Shown here: positions 23,866 to 32,528 of the stretch, one piece after another
Layout: every line of letters begins with the position of its first letter
Position numbering within the stretch: the first letter of the stretch is position 1
NCBI GenBank assembly: GCA_900113995.1
Contig: FORK01000013.1
Span: 32,177 to 96,176 of the forward strand
DNA: 64,000 nucleotides
Source of the DNA: Ruminococcaceae bacterium D5
GTDB lineage: Bacteria > Bacillota > Clostridia > Oscillospirales > Ruminococcaceae
Reading direction: 5' to 3'
Position numbers and translations under genes: made by a program
The notes under the pieces: generated by a model
What the model was told of the DNA's origin: nothing
The model's database searches: none
What the model saw: the letters and a program-made list of their open reading frames with translations, nothing else

Positions 23866-25020
23866 ATGGAGGAAATCTATTTCGACAACGCCGCGACTAC
23901 TCGAACCGACCCCGAGGTGGCCGCGCTGATGACCCATGTGCTCTGTGAGGAGTACGGCAACCCTTCCTCGCTGCACAGCCGGGGGGTGCAGGCCCAGCTT
24001 TTGATCGAGCGGGCATCCCGGCAGCTCGCGGCGGCACTGGGAATGAAGCGCGGAAAAGGCAGGATTCTCTTTACCTCGGGCGGAACCGAGGCGAATAATC
24101 TTGCCCTCTTCGGCGCGGCGGCTGCGCTGCGCCGGCGGGGCAGGCAGATCGTGACTACCTCGGTGGAGCACGCTTCGGTGCTCGAATCCGCAAAGGAACT
24201 GGGGACGCGCGGGTTTGAACCGGTTTTCCTCTCGCCGGGACCGGACGGGAGAATTCCCGTTGACGCATTGCTGTCGGCCTGCCATGAGGATACCATCCTG
24301 GTCTCGATGATGCTGGTGAACAATGAGGTCGGCGCGGTGCAGCCGATCGCCGACCCCGCGGTGATCCGGGAGATACGCCGCCGCTCCCCCCATGCTCTGA
24401 TTCATGCCGATGCGGTTCAGGCTTTCTGCAAGCATCCCTTTTCCATGCCGGCGCTCGGGCTCGACATGGTTACGGTGTCGGCGCATAAAATCCATGGCCC
24501 CAAAGGGAGCGGGGCGCTCGCGCTGGCGGAGGGGGCGCGGATTCTCCCGCAGCTCTTCGGCGGCGAGCAGCAGAACCGGCTGCGCCCCGGCACCGAGAAT
24601 GTCGCGGGCATCGCCGCGCTCGGGCTGGCGGCGGAAAACGCTTTCTCCCATCTGGAGGAGAACCGGGCCGCGGCCGCCGCGGTGGGGGCACGCGTCCGGG
24701 AACGTCTTTCCGGCAGGAAGGGGATTGTGTTTCATTCCCCTCAGGCGGACTGCTCTCCCTTTCTGCTCAATCTCTCGGCGGTGGGCTACCGTTCCGAGAC
24801 GCTGCTGCACGCGCTGGCGGCAGAGGAAATCTACCTTTCAAGCGGCTCTGCCTGCTCGAAAGGGGCGAAAAGCCATGTTCTCGCTGCGATGGGATGCCCT
24901 GCCGCCGAGATTGACTCTGCGCTGCGGCTGAGCTTCTGCAAGTATAACACCCCGGAACAGGCCGACCGCTTTGCCGAAACGCTGCAGCGGATCACCCAAA
25001 CGCTGCGCCGCAGCAACTGA
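23866..25020 (+). CDS. Cysteine desulfurase (NifS/IscS-like)
   Basis: A 384-residue PLP enzyme of aminotransferase class V. It has the N-terminal YFDNAATTR, the conserved TSGGTEANN, the PLP lysine in VSAHKIHGPKG and the persulfide cysteine in SSGSACSKG near residue 325. It takes sulfur from cysteine and passes it to acceptors. Next to thiI, as in the Bacillus nifZ-thiI pair, it most likely supplies sulfur for 4-thiouridine in tRNA and thiazole synthesis. Confidence 0.93.
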   Translation: MEEIYFDNAATTRTDPEVAALMTHVLCEEYGNPSSLHSRGVQAQLLIERASRQLAAALGMKRGKGRILFTSGGTEANNLALFGAAAALRRRGRQIVTTSVEHASVLESAKELGTRGFEPVFLSPGPDGRIPVDALLSACHEDTILVSMMLVNNEVGAVQPIADPAVIREIRRRSPHALIHADAVQAFCKHPFSMPALGLDMVTVSAHKIHGPKGSGALALAEGARILPQLFGGEQQNRLRPGTENVAGIAALGLAAENAFSHLEENRAAAAAVGARVRERLSGRKGIVFHSPQADCSPFLLNLSAVGYRSETLLHALAAEEIYLSSGSACSKGAKSHVLAAMGCPAAEIDSALRLSFCKYNTPEQADRFAETLQRITQTLRRSN

Positions 25021-25034
25021 AGGAGAAGAAGCCG

Positions 25035-26225
25035 ATGAAAGAGATGTTCCTGCTCAAATATGGTGAGATCGCACTCAAGGGGGCCAACAGGGCTTCGTTT
25101 GAGAGTGTTCTGATGAAGAATATCCGCCGCCGCCTTGCCGATCTCGGAGAATTTACCGTTGCGAAGTCCCAGTCGACCATTGCGGTTATCCCGCAAAACG
25201 GGGAGATCGATCTCGATGAGGCTTACGACCGTCTCTCGAAGGTCTTCGGCATTTCGGCCATGAGCCGCAGTGCCGTGGTGGAAAAGTCCTTTGAGGCGAT
25301 CTGCGCGGGCCTGCCCTATCTCGATGGGGTGCTTGCCCAGGCCGGTACCTTTAAGGTGAGCGCCAAACGTTCGGACAAGACCTTTCCGCTCGGCTCTCCG
25401 GAGATTTCGGCCCGGATCGGCCATGAGCTTTTAAAACGCCACCCGCACCTGAGGGTGGATGTGCACCATCCGGATGTCGAGGTCTGGGTCGAGGTGCGCG
25501 ACCGCGCCGCTTACCTTCATGCAGGACAGCAGCCGGGCGCGGGCGGGATTCCGGTCGGCACCGGCGGACGCGCCGCCCTTCTGCTTTCCGGCGGCATTGA
25601 TTCCCCGGTCGCAGGCTATATGATGGCCAAGCGCGGGGTGCAGATCATGGCGGTTCATTTTGCCAGTCCACCCTATACCAGCGAACGGGCGCTGCTCAAG
25701 GTCAAGGAGCTTTGCCGCCGGATGACCGCCTATACCGGCCGGGTTAAGCTTGCAGTGGTCGGTTTTACCGAGATTCAGCAGGAGATCGGCCTGCACTGTC
25801 CGGAGGATTATTTTACCCTCATCATGCGCCGCTTTATGATGGAGATCGCCTCGCGGATCGCTGCGGAAAACGAGTGCGGCGCGCTGATCACCGGAGAGAG
25901 CCTCGGACAGGTCGCCAGCCAGACGATGAAGGCCCTTGCTTGCACCGACGACGCCTCGGCGCTGCCGGTGCTCCGTCCGGTCATCGGGATGGACAAGGAG
26001 GAAATCGTCGCGATTGCCCGCAGAATCGACACCTTTGAGACTTCAATTCTTCCCTATGAAGATTGCTGTACCGTCTTTACGCCCCGCCATCCCAAGACCA
26101 AACCGAATCTCGAAGCGGTGATCAAAGCTGAAAGAAATCTCGACCGGGAGGCGCTGATTCAGAAGGCGCTCGAACAGGTGGAATATCTGCGCATTACCTA
26201 TGACACCGATTCTGCGGAAGAATAA
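25035..26225 (+). CDS. thiI: tRNA 4-thiouridine synthase ThiI
   Basis: A 396-residue protein. The N-terminal ferredoxin-like and THUMP domains (LLKYGEIALKGANR, then the THUMP region to about 170) bind tRNA; the PP-loop ATP site LLLSGGIDSPVAGYM follows near residue 180. The C-terminus ends near residue 396 with the DCCTVFTPRHPKTKP segment and lacks the rhodanese domain of E. coli ThiI, which is normal for Firmicutes. It adenylates U8 of tRNA and inserts sulfur from the adjacent desulfurase. Confidence 0.95.
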   Translation: MKEMFLLKYGEIALKGANRASFESVLMKNIRRRLADLGEFTVAKSQSTIAVIPQNGEIDLDEAYDRLSKVFGISAMSRSAVVEKSFEAICAGLPYLDGVLAQAGTFKVSAKRSDKTFPLGSPEISARIGHELLKRHPHLRVDVHHPDVEVWVEVRDRAAYLHAGQQPGAGGIPVGTGGRAALLLSGGIDSPVAGYMMAKRGVQIMAVHFASPPYTSERALLKVKELCRRMTAYTGRVKLAVVGFTEIQQEIGLHCPEDYFTLIMRRFMMEIASRIAAENECGALITGESLGQVASQTMKALACTDDASALPVLRPVIGMDKEEIVAIARRIDTFETSILPYEDCCTVFTPRHPKTKPNLEAVIKAERNLDREALIQKALEQVEYLRITYDTDSAEE

Positions 26226-26243
26226 GCCAAAAGGAGGAACGCC

Positions 26244-27710
26244 ATGAACAGGCGGTCAAGCACCGCGCGGCGCCGCAGGGCACGCGGCGCCAAGTGGGAC
26301 CCCAGACAGGCGCGGCTGCTGATGGCCGGCGGAGGAGCACTGCTTTTCGTTCTGATTTCAGCCTTTGTCTGGATGCTTTCCGGCGGCCCGGAGCCAAAGG
26401 AACTTCCGGCGGGACCGGCGCCGGTCAGTGCCGCGCCGTCTGCCGGATGGATGAGCGCTTCCTCGGAGGAATCTGTACCTGAGACGGCGAAAAGCCCTGA
26501 AGAGGAGCCGTCTTTAAGCGAAGAACCGTCCTCCCAGCCGGAGAATTCCTCAAGCGGGACGGCTTCCTCTCAGGAAACGCCCGGCGCTTCGGGCGAAGCG
26601 CCGTCCTCCCAGCCGGAGAATGCCTCAAGCGGGACGGCCTCCTCTCAGGAAACGCCCAGCGCTTCGAGCGAAGCGCCGTCCTCCCAGCCGGAGAATGCCT
26701 CAAGCGGGACGGCTTCCTCTCAGAAAACGCCCGGCGTTTCGGGCGAAGCGCTGCTCTCGGCGCAGGAGGCCCCGGCGACCATCGATCTCAACGAATTGGA
26801 ACTGCCTGCGGAAGAAGAGCCGGACGAACCAACTGAGGAACCGGACGATGGGGAAGATGTGATATCCTCCGCCGGAGCACAGTCGACCCCCAAGTCCCAC
26901 CCCGAGGCCGGGAACGAGAAACTGCTCGTCACTGTCGGCGGTACGCGGCAGAGGATGAACGCCTATGATCTCATCTGCCGGGCTGTTCAGAACGAAACCA
27001 ACGGCCTGCTCGCTCCCGAGGCGCTCAAGGCCCACGCGGTTGCGACTTATACCATGATCCTCTACAACAACGAGCGCGGAATCGCTCCGGCGGTCATCCT
27101 GAAAACGCCGGTGTCGCCCGCAACCGAAAAAGCCGTTGCGGAAGTCATCGGGCAGGCGGTTTACTACAATGGGCAGTATGCCAATACCGTCTATCACTCG
27201 ACCAGCAGCGGAAAAACCACCAGTTCGCAGTCGGTCTGGGGCGGAGCGCTGCCCTATCTTGTCTCGGTGGAAAGCCCTTATGACAAAAAGGCTCCCGGCT
27301 ATAAGAGCGTCGCGGCGGTCAGCCGTAAAAATTTTGCCAAGCGTGTGCAGACGGTTTACGGCATCGAGTTGGATGGAGATCCTTCCGAATGGATTACCGT
27401 CGAACGCGATGCGCCGGGCGGATATGTCGGCACTGTCGAAATCGGCGGCTATACCCGCTCGCAGGGCGGGAGCTTCGGTACCGGGACAATCACCGGGCGC
27501 AGTGTGCGGGAACAGCTTCTTTCGTTCGGAATCCGTTCGCACTGCTTTGAGGTGCAGTACGACGAGGAGGGGGACCGTTTCCTGTTTACAACCTATGGCT
27601 ACGGACATGGCGTGGGAATGAGCCAGTACGGAGCGCATTATATGGCGCTCGACGGATACGATTACCTTGAGATTCTCGAGCATTACTACACCGGCGTTAT
27701 AGTGGAATGA
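26244..27710 (+). CDS. Membrane-anchored SpoIID/LytB domain protein
   Basis: A 488-residue protein. A basic cytoplasmic head (RRRRA-rich) precedes one membrane segment near residues 30-48. A Ser/Glu/Pro-rich linker follows, containing three exact-length 25-residue repeats (about residues 93-167). The SpoIID domain runs from about 235 to the end, with AVKNET-like AVQNETNG, HSTSSGKT, and the C-terminal GYGHGVGMSQYGA motif. SpoIID proteins are lytic transglycosylases acting on peptidoglycan stems without peptides during engulfment; LytB relatives modulate amidases. Lack of a clear sporulation neighbour leaves either role possible. Confidence 0.88.
   Translation: MNRRSSTARRRRARGAKWDPRQARLLMAGGGALLFVLISAFVWMLSGGPEPKELPAGPAPVSAAPSAGWMSASSEESVPETAKSPEEEPSLSEEPSSQPENSSSGTASSQETPGASGEAPSSQPENASSGTASSQETPSASSEAPSSQPENASSGTASSQKTPGVSGEALLSAQEAPATIDLNELELPAEEEPDEPTEEPDDGEDVISSAGAQSTPKSHPEAGNEKLLVTVGGTRQRMNAYDLICRAVQNETNGLLAPEALKAHAVATYTMILYNNERGIAPAVILKTPVSPATEKAVAEVIGQAVYYNGQYANTVYHSTSSGKTTSSQSVWGGALPYLVSVESPYDKKAPGYKSVAAVSRKNFAKRVQTVYGIELDGDPSEWITVERDAPGGYVGTVEIGGYTRSQGGSFGTGTITGRSVREQLLSFGIRSHCFEVQYDEEGDRFLFTTYGYGHGVGMSQYGAHYMALDGYDYLEILEHYYTGVIVE
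26521..26745 (+). repeat. Three tandem 75-bp coding repeats
   Basis: Units at 26521-26595, 26596-26670 and 26671-26745 differ at only a few positions and encode a 25-residue linker unit starting EAPSSQPENAS. Because 75 is a multiple of three, repeat number can change without breaking the frame. Confidence 0.95.
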
Positions 27711-27720
27711 GGAGGATGCC

Positions 27721-28146
27721 GTGAAAATTCTTGCAGTTGACTACGGGGATGCCCGCACCGGACTTGCCGCCTGTGACAAGGATGAGATGATTGCGTCACC
27801 GGTCGGGGTCGTCAAGGAATATAACCGGGAAAAGCTGCTGGAGGCGGTGGCCGCGTGTGCCGCCGAACAAAGGGCGCAGCGCATCGTGGTGGGCAACCCT
27901 CTGAATATGAACGGCACAGCTGGAGAGCGCAGCTGTCTGGTGGCGGAGTTTGCCGGCCGCCTTGAGGAACGGTCCGGGATTCCGGTTGTGCTTTGGGATG
28001 AGCGGAGCACCACCGTTTCGGCAATCGGAATTCTGAACGCGACCGATGTGCGCGGAAAAAAACGCAAGGACGTCGTGGATGCGGTGGCCGCGGTGCTGAT
28101 TCTTGAGAGTTACCTTGCCTACCGAAAAAATCATCCGGAGGACTAA
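27721..28146 (+). CDS. ruvX: Putative pre-16S rRNA nuclease YqgF/RuvX
   Basis: A 141-residue RNase H-fold nuclease. It has the acidic start AVDYGDARTGLA, the IVVGNPLNMNGT loop, the WDERSTTVSA motif and the C-terminal KDVVDAVAAVLIL helix with its catalytic aspartate. The start is a GTG at 27721, directly after GAGGAGG. The family trims the 5' end of 16S rRNA and was first proposed as a Holliday-junction resolvase. Last gene of the nifS operon, followed by a terminator. Confidence 0.94.
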   Translation: MKILAVDYGDARTGLAACDKDEMIASPVGVVKEYNREKLLEAVAACAAEQRAQRIVVGNPLNMNGTAGERSCLVAEFAGRLEERSGIPVVLWDERSTTVSAIGILNATDVRGKKRKDVVDAVAAVLILESYLAYRKNHPED

Positions 28147-28221
28147 AAGGTCGCCGCAAAGCCGCTTCCGGAGTTGCCGTTTCCCGATCAGGCGGGATGA
28201 TTCAAATACAAAAGCAAAAAG

Positions 28222-28262
28222 AAAAGAACAGCCGCCGGTTTGGTACCGGCGGCTGTTCTTTT
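28222..28262 (+). terminator. Terminator of the nifS-ruvX operon
   Basis: AAAAGAACAGCCGCCGGT pairs with ACCGGCGGCTGTTCTTTT (18 bp), and the T run leads straight into a palindromic repeat element. Confidence 0.92.
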
Positions 28263-28294
28263 GTATAGATTCAGCGAACAGAACCATCGGTTCT
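28263..28294 (+). repeat. Terminator-associated palindromic element, copy 1
   Basis: Directly after the terminator T run: TTGTATAGATTCAGCGAAC, then the small palindrome AGAACC-ATC-GGTTCT. The element shares TTGTA...TTCAGCGAA and the AACC...GGTT hairpin with the copy at 63906-63946, and the AGAACC arms and following GAGCGAAGCG with the copy at 33576-33657. Confidence 0.5.
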
Positions 28295-29199
28295 GCTGAT
28301 GAGGGTAAAAAACTTTTGCTGCAAGAATCGAGCGAAGCGGGCAAAGAACAAGAGCCTTTGGATGACAGGAAAATCCACCGATAGAACGAGAATAGGTCTG
28401 CCGCTCCTTCGGGCGGGCATGGCACAGACGGCTGTTGCACTATAGGTGACAGAGTGCACGGGAACGGGACCTTGAATCTGGTGCTAGCTAACATGCTTAC
28501 ACACATGCCTCTGCGGGTGCGGGGGTGAATTTGCCTGCGGTTCCGCTCTCCGCTCAGGTGCGCCGGGCACCGGACAGGCAGAGCGGGCAGACGGGAAAGG
28601 GGGAACGGGTTGTGCAGCGGGCAAATGACAAGAAGCTTTGGATGACAGGAACCCTATCGCTAGAGCGGCCCACCAGCTTGGAAACATAAAGCTTTTCCCA
28701 GATTCTTTCGATATTGAGAGGGTCCTGCACTACGTTTGTCGGGAAATGAGGAATGCCCTTTGTACCATGTAAAACGATTACAGCGTCTGGTCATGCAGCG
28801 TGATCTTTTTCTGTAAGACGGCTCTGCATCCATCTGTTTCTCTAACCCAATTGAAGCATGATTTTGCAGCCTATATCAGAACGGCTTGCCTTTGGTGAAG
28901 AACAAAGAGCTGATTCCATCCCTTAAAAGGCTGGCGAAAGCCTCTTTGTTCACCTGTTTAAATCACCCTCTTAGCAAGAAAGAATTAATTTGTATTAATC
29001 TATTTTTTTGAATTATTGTTATAAATGATATTTTAACGTCAAATAAATATGCATTTTAACTATTTATATAAAGATTTTGTGTAGAATGATAAATAAAATA
29101 TTAATATTTTTGGGAGTATTACATCTTGTGTGAAGTTGAATTTCCCGATATACTCATAACAACAAGTTCCACAACCTTATCTTGCAAAGGAGATTGATT
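28295..29199. other. Long accessory spacer with repeats and possible gene remnant
   Basis: About 900 bases without an intact gene. A 32-base direct repeat (28339-28370 and 28619-28650, 28 of 32 identical) brackets a GC-rich segment. Positions 28537-28609 resemble 33657-33728. On the minus strand 28683-28780 a frame without a start reads VVQDPLNIERIWEKLY, similar to the N-terminal domain of mandelate racemase/galactonate dehydratase proteins, and ends in repeat DNA. From about 28970 to 29195 the DNA is very AT-rich and serves as the upstream region of the transporter gene. Confidence 0.5.
28537..28609. repeat. Dispersed GC-rich hairpin repeat, copy A
   Basis: Begins GCGGTTCCGCTCTCC and contains GGTGCGCCGGGCACCGG, then a purine-rich tail. 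Copy B at 33657-33728 shares the opening GCGGTTCCG, the exact core GGTGCGCCGGGCA and the purine tail. Confidence 0.6.
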
Positions 29200-30432
29200 A
29201 TGGGTAACAATCAAAAACCGGCCGTTGCCACTGAGCAAGGCGCTCTTGCCGTCCGCAAACTAACCTTCTGGGAAGCAGCCCTGATTATTGTGGGAGCCAA
29301 TATCGGCTCTGGAATTCTCGGCCTCGCCTACTCTATTCGTAAAGCGGGCTGGCCAATCCTTCTGCTCTGGCTGATTATCGCGGGAGTCTGCACCACTGCT
29401 TCGATGCTCTATGTTGCAGAAACCACCCTTCGTACCAAAAAGCCGATGCAGCTCCCTGGCTTGGCAGAACGTTATGTCGGTAAGCTGGGAGCGGTCCTTG
29501 TATTTATTTCGGTGTGCGCCAACTCCATCGGCTGTATGATTGCCTATACCAACGGAAGCGGAAACATTCTTTCCCAGCTGCTGGGCATCTCCCGCCCGAT
29601 GGGAAGTTTGCTTTTCACCATTCCTGCGGTGCTGGTTGTTTGGTTTGGTCTGAAAGCCACCGGCATCGCCGAGAAATTTATCAGCACCGGCATGATTATC
29701 CTTCTCGCAGTGATCATCGGATTTTCTTTTATCTCCGGCAAGGCTGACCTCAGCCGCGCAATCTATACCAATTGGACCTACGCCGTACCGGTCTTTAACG
29801 TTGCCATTTTCTGCTATATTGCACAGTATGCAGTTCCTGAGCTTGCACGCGGACTGCGTCATGATCCAATGTCTCTTCCCAAGGCAGTCATCATTGGCAT
29901 GACCATCACCGGTGTTCTGCTTGCCCTGGTTCCGCTTGCAGTCATTTCGCTGACCGGTGCTGAAAATGTTACTGAAGTCGCAACCCTCGCTTGGGGACAG
30001 GCGCTCGGCAGCTGGGCACTCTATGCAGCCAACCTCTTTGCCATCTGTGCTATGATGAGCTCTTATTGGGCGGTCGGCGGCTCAATGCTGACCAATATCG
30101 TCGATATGTTCAAATTTAAGAATGAACATGATACCAAGACCCGCCTGATTGCCATTGCCTGCGTGGGCCTGCCGCCCTTTATTCTGGCCTACAGCGGACT
30201 GATCGGCTTTGTCGATGCGATCTATCTGGCAGGAACCTTCGGAGGAGTCATCATGTCGATTCTTCCGGCCCTCATGGTCAACAGTGCCCGCAAGAACGGC
30301 GATATGGAGCCCGATTGGAAATGTGGATGGTACGCCTCCAAGAGCGTGCAGGCGGTTATTATCATTTTGTTCTGCGCCGCGGCTTGCTATGCCGTCTTCG
30401 ATTTGCTGGGCTTCCTGCCCTCTGCATGGTAA
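29200..30432 (+). CDS. Amino acid permease (aromatic amino acid / APC superfamily)
   Basis: A 410-residue protein with eleven likely transmembrane segments. The first carries VGANIGSGILGLAYSIRKAGW, a match to the unwound substrate-binding helix of the hydroxy/aromatic amino acid permease group (TyrP/Mtr relatives). CAAAGGAG lies nine bases before the ATG at 29200. It is followed by an acetamidase/formamidase gene after 30 bases, so the pair may import and hydrolyse an amide-bearing or amino-acid-like compound. Codon use (more AT-ending codons) differs from the flanking operons, hinting at acquisition. Confidence 0.82.
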   Translation: MGNNQKPAVATEQGALAVRKLTFWEAALIIVGANIGSGILGLAYSIRKAGWPILLLWLIIAGVCTTASMLYVAETTLRTKKPMQLPGLAERYVGKLGAVLVFISVCANSIGCMIAYTNGSGNILSQLLGISRPMGSLLFTIPAVLVVWFGLKATGIAEKFISTGMIILLAVIIGFSFISGKADLSRAIYTNWTYAVPVFNVAIFCYIAQYAVPELARGLRHDPMSLPKAVIIGMTITGVLLALVPLAVISLTGAENVTEVATLAWGQALGSWALYAANLFAICAMMSSYWAVGGSMLTNIVDMFKFKNEHDTKTRLIAIACVGLPPFILAYSGLIGFVDAIYLAGTFGGVIMSILPALMVNSARKNGDMEPDWKCGWYASKSVQAVIIILFCAAACYAVFDLLGFLPSAW

Positions 30433-30462
30433 ACGCCGGTACTTGAAAGGAGACTGATTCTC

Positions 30463-31356
30463 ATGCGCGTCATTCCCAAGGATCGCGTCATCTTCAGCTT
30501 TAACGCCAGTAATACTGCGAATTATGAGGTGGAAAACGGAGAAACGTTCTGGGTCGAAACCGACGACTGCTACAGCGGCCAGATTAAGAACAGCTCCGTC
30601 AAACGGCCTGACATTGATATTTCCATTATGGACTGTTCGGTAGGCCCGATCAGCATCAGGGGCGCGATGCCGGGCGACACCCTTTGTGTAGAGATTCTTG
30701 CCATTGAATTTGGAACGCAGGGAGTTATGGTTACCTCCAGAGGACTCGGTGTCCTGGGAGAGCGGATTACAGAACCGGATACCAAAATCATCCCGATCAG
30801 GGACGGCTTCGCCCACTTTTCGGATCGAATCCGCCTTCCCCTCACTCCAATGATCGGTGTGTGCGGTGTGGCACCCAAGCCGGGCCTCGACATCCACTGT
30901 GCCGTCCCGGGAGACCATGGTTCCAATCTGGACACCAAGATGGTGAAGGTTGGATCAAAGGTCTACCTCCCCGTTTCAGTGGAAGGCGCCGGACTTGCGG
31001 TGGGAGATCTGCATGCCTGCATGGGCGACGGCGAGCTTTCCGGTACCGGCATCGAAACTCCCGGCCGCATCTGCATCAAAACCACCATCTACCGCGATCG
31101 TCCGGTGGACCGCCCGGTTATCGAGACCGTTGACAGCCTCTACTTTCTGGCTTCTGCCAAAACGCTCGAGGAAGGCACTAAAATCGCGGTCAGTGACACC
31201 GTTGCCTTTTTGGAGCGCAAGTTGGAACTCAGTTTTCCTGACGCTTACCGGCTGCTCTCTGCCACTTGCGATATTCAGATCAGTCAGGTAGTCAATGATC
31301 TTGTAACTGTACGTGTTCACTGCCCTAAGTTCAACACTCGCATCGAAACACTTTAA
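30463..31356 (+). CDS. Acetamidase/formamidase family protein
   Basis: A 297-residue protein of the FmdA/AmdA family. Typical segments are the N-terminal NASNTANYEVENGETFWVET, the metal-site GDHGSNLDTKMVKVGSKVYLPV, and VGDLHACMGDGELSGTGIE. These enzymes hydrolyse short amides to acid plus ammonia. It lies in one operon with the amino-acid permease and ends at a strong terminator. Substrate unknown. Confidence 0.9.
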   Translation: MRVIPKDRVIFSFNASNTANYEVENGETFWVETDDCYSGQIKNSSVKRPDIDISIMDCSVGPISIRGAMPGDTLCVEILAIEFGTQGVMVTSRGLGVLGERITEPDTKIIPIRDGFAHFSDRIRLPLTPMIGVCGVAPKPGLDIHCAVPGDHGSNLDTKMVKVGSKVYLPVSVEGAGLAVGDLHACMGDGELSGTGIETPGRICIKTTIYRDRPVDRPVIETVDSLYFLASAKTLEEGTKIAVSDTVAFLERKLELSFPDAYRLLSATCDIQISQVVNDLVTVRVHCPKFNTRIETL

Positions 31357-31376
31357 GTGTGATGTAATACCGCCTT

Positions 31377-31407
31377 GGGCCGCTCTATTTTTCGAGCGGC
31401 CCTTTTT
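31377..31407 (+). terminator. Terminator of the permease-amidase operon
   Basis: GGGCCGCTC, loop of eight, GAGCGGCCC, then five Ts. It separates the amidase from the histidine kinase gene 56 bases further on. Confidence 0.9.
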
Positions 31408-31462
31408 CTCTTGCGCAAGGGCCGGCAATGCATTAAAATAGAAAATAACAGGAGGCACCGGC

Positions 31463-32515
31463 ATGATTGCAAAGCTCAAACAGTATTTCCCCTGCTGCTG
31501 GCAGGATACAGTGGTATTGACAATTTTGATGGCTTCGGCACTCGACATCTGTCTTCTTTTGCAGCCGCTCGGCACCAATGGATTGCATGTGCCGCTCGTG
31601 TTCGTTTTAGCGGTCCTGATTACCGCGGGCCACACCACCGGCTATTTGTATGGGATATTGGCCAGTGTCATTGCGATGTTCGGGGTGAACTTTGTCCTGA
31701 CTTCTTATTTTTCCCTCCGCTTTTGGCTGGCAGGCTACCCCCTGACCTTCTTGACAATGTTTTCTGTGTCAATTGTAACCAGCACCTTCACCACCAAAAC
31801 CCGCGAGCAGGAGCGAATCCGGATAGATGCCGAGCGCGAGAAGATGCGTGCCAATCTGCTGCGCGGCATAGGTCATGACCTCCGTACCCCCTTGACCTCC
31901 ATCATCGCGGCAACAAACCTGCTGCTGGAGGATGGGAACCGTCTCGGTGAAGATGAGCAGCGGGAGATGCTGTGCAGTATCCGTGATGAGTCGGAGTGGC
32001 TGATCCGGATGGTGGAGAACCTCCTTTCGATCACCCGTTTTGACGGCGGTGCCGCCAAGCTGAAACGCGTTGACGCAGCAGCAGAAGAACTGATGGGGGA
32101 GGTCGCCATGAAGTTTCAGAAACGCTTTCCAGAGGTACGTGTCGATGCGGTCAGCCCGAATGAGCTTTTGATGATCTCAGCCGATGTGGTTCTGATTGAA
32201 CAGGTGCTATTCAACCTGATGGAAAATGCCGTTCTGCATGGCCATGCCGATGCAATTACCCTTTCAGTCGAACCGGACGGCAAGAAAGCTCTTTTTCAGG
32301 TTGAGGACAATGGCTGCGGCATTGACGAGGCGCTGCTCCCTCATCTCTTCGAGGATTATGTCTATCAGATTACCGGAGAATCAAGCCATGACATGAAGCA
32401 AAATCTTGGAATAGGCCTTTCCGTCTGCATGGCCATTCTCAAGGCGCACAACAGCACCCTGCGCGCGCGGAATAAGACAGAAGGCGGCGCTGTGTTCAGT
32501 TTTATTCTCTCATAA
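31463..32515 (+). CDS. Short KdpD-like sensor histidine kinase
   Basis: A 350-residue kinase corresponding to the C-terminal half of KdpD. Four hydrophobic segments (about residues 18-110; the DUF4118 region) are followed by the H-box GIGHDLRTPLTSI (near residue 138), N-box NLMENAVLHG, and G-boxes DNGCGID and GIGLSVC. The N-terminal KdpD and USP-like domains that sense potassium and cyclic di-AMP in full KdpD are missing. It pairs with the response regulator 13 bases downstream. No kdpABC genes are present, so the target may be the adjacent transporter operon. Confidence 0.88.
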   Translation: MIAKLKQYFPCCWQDTVVLTILMASALDICLLLQPLGTNGLHVPLVFVLAVLITAGHTTGYLYGILASVIAMFGVNFVLTSYFSLRFWLAGYPLTFLTMFSVSIVTSTFTTKTREQERIRIDAEREKMRANLLRGIGHDLRTPLTSIIAATNLLLEDGNRLGEDEQREMLCSIRDESEWLIRMVENLLSITRFDGGAAKLKRVDAAAEELMGEVAMKFQKRFPEVRVDAVSPNELLMISADVVLIEQVLFNLMENAVLHGHADAITLSVEPDGKKALFQVEDNGCGIDEALLPHLFEDYVYQITGESSHDMKQNLGIGLSVCMAILKAHNSTLRARNKTEGGAVFSFILS

Positions 32516-32528
32516 GGAGGAAACCAGT

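Noticed and set aside
26521..26745. CRISPR-like periodicity
   Set aside because: The 75-bp units are contiguous, in frame and coding; there are no unique spacers. No CRISPR array or cas gene was seen anywhere in the window.
28830..28960. Riboswitch upstream of the amino-acid permease
   Set aside because: Some pairing exists (GGTGAA...TTCACC around 28894-28952), but it lies about 250 bases before the gene and matches no riboswitch core I know.
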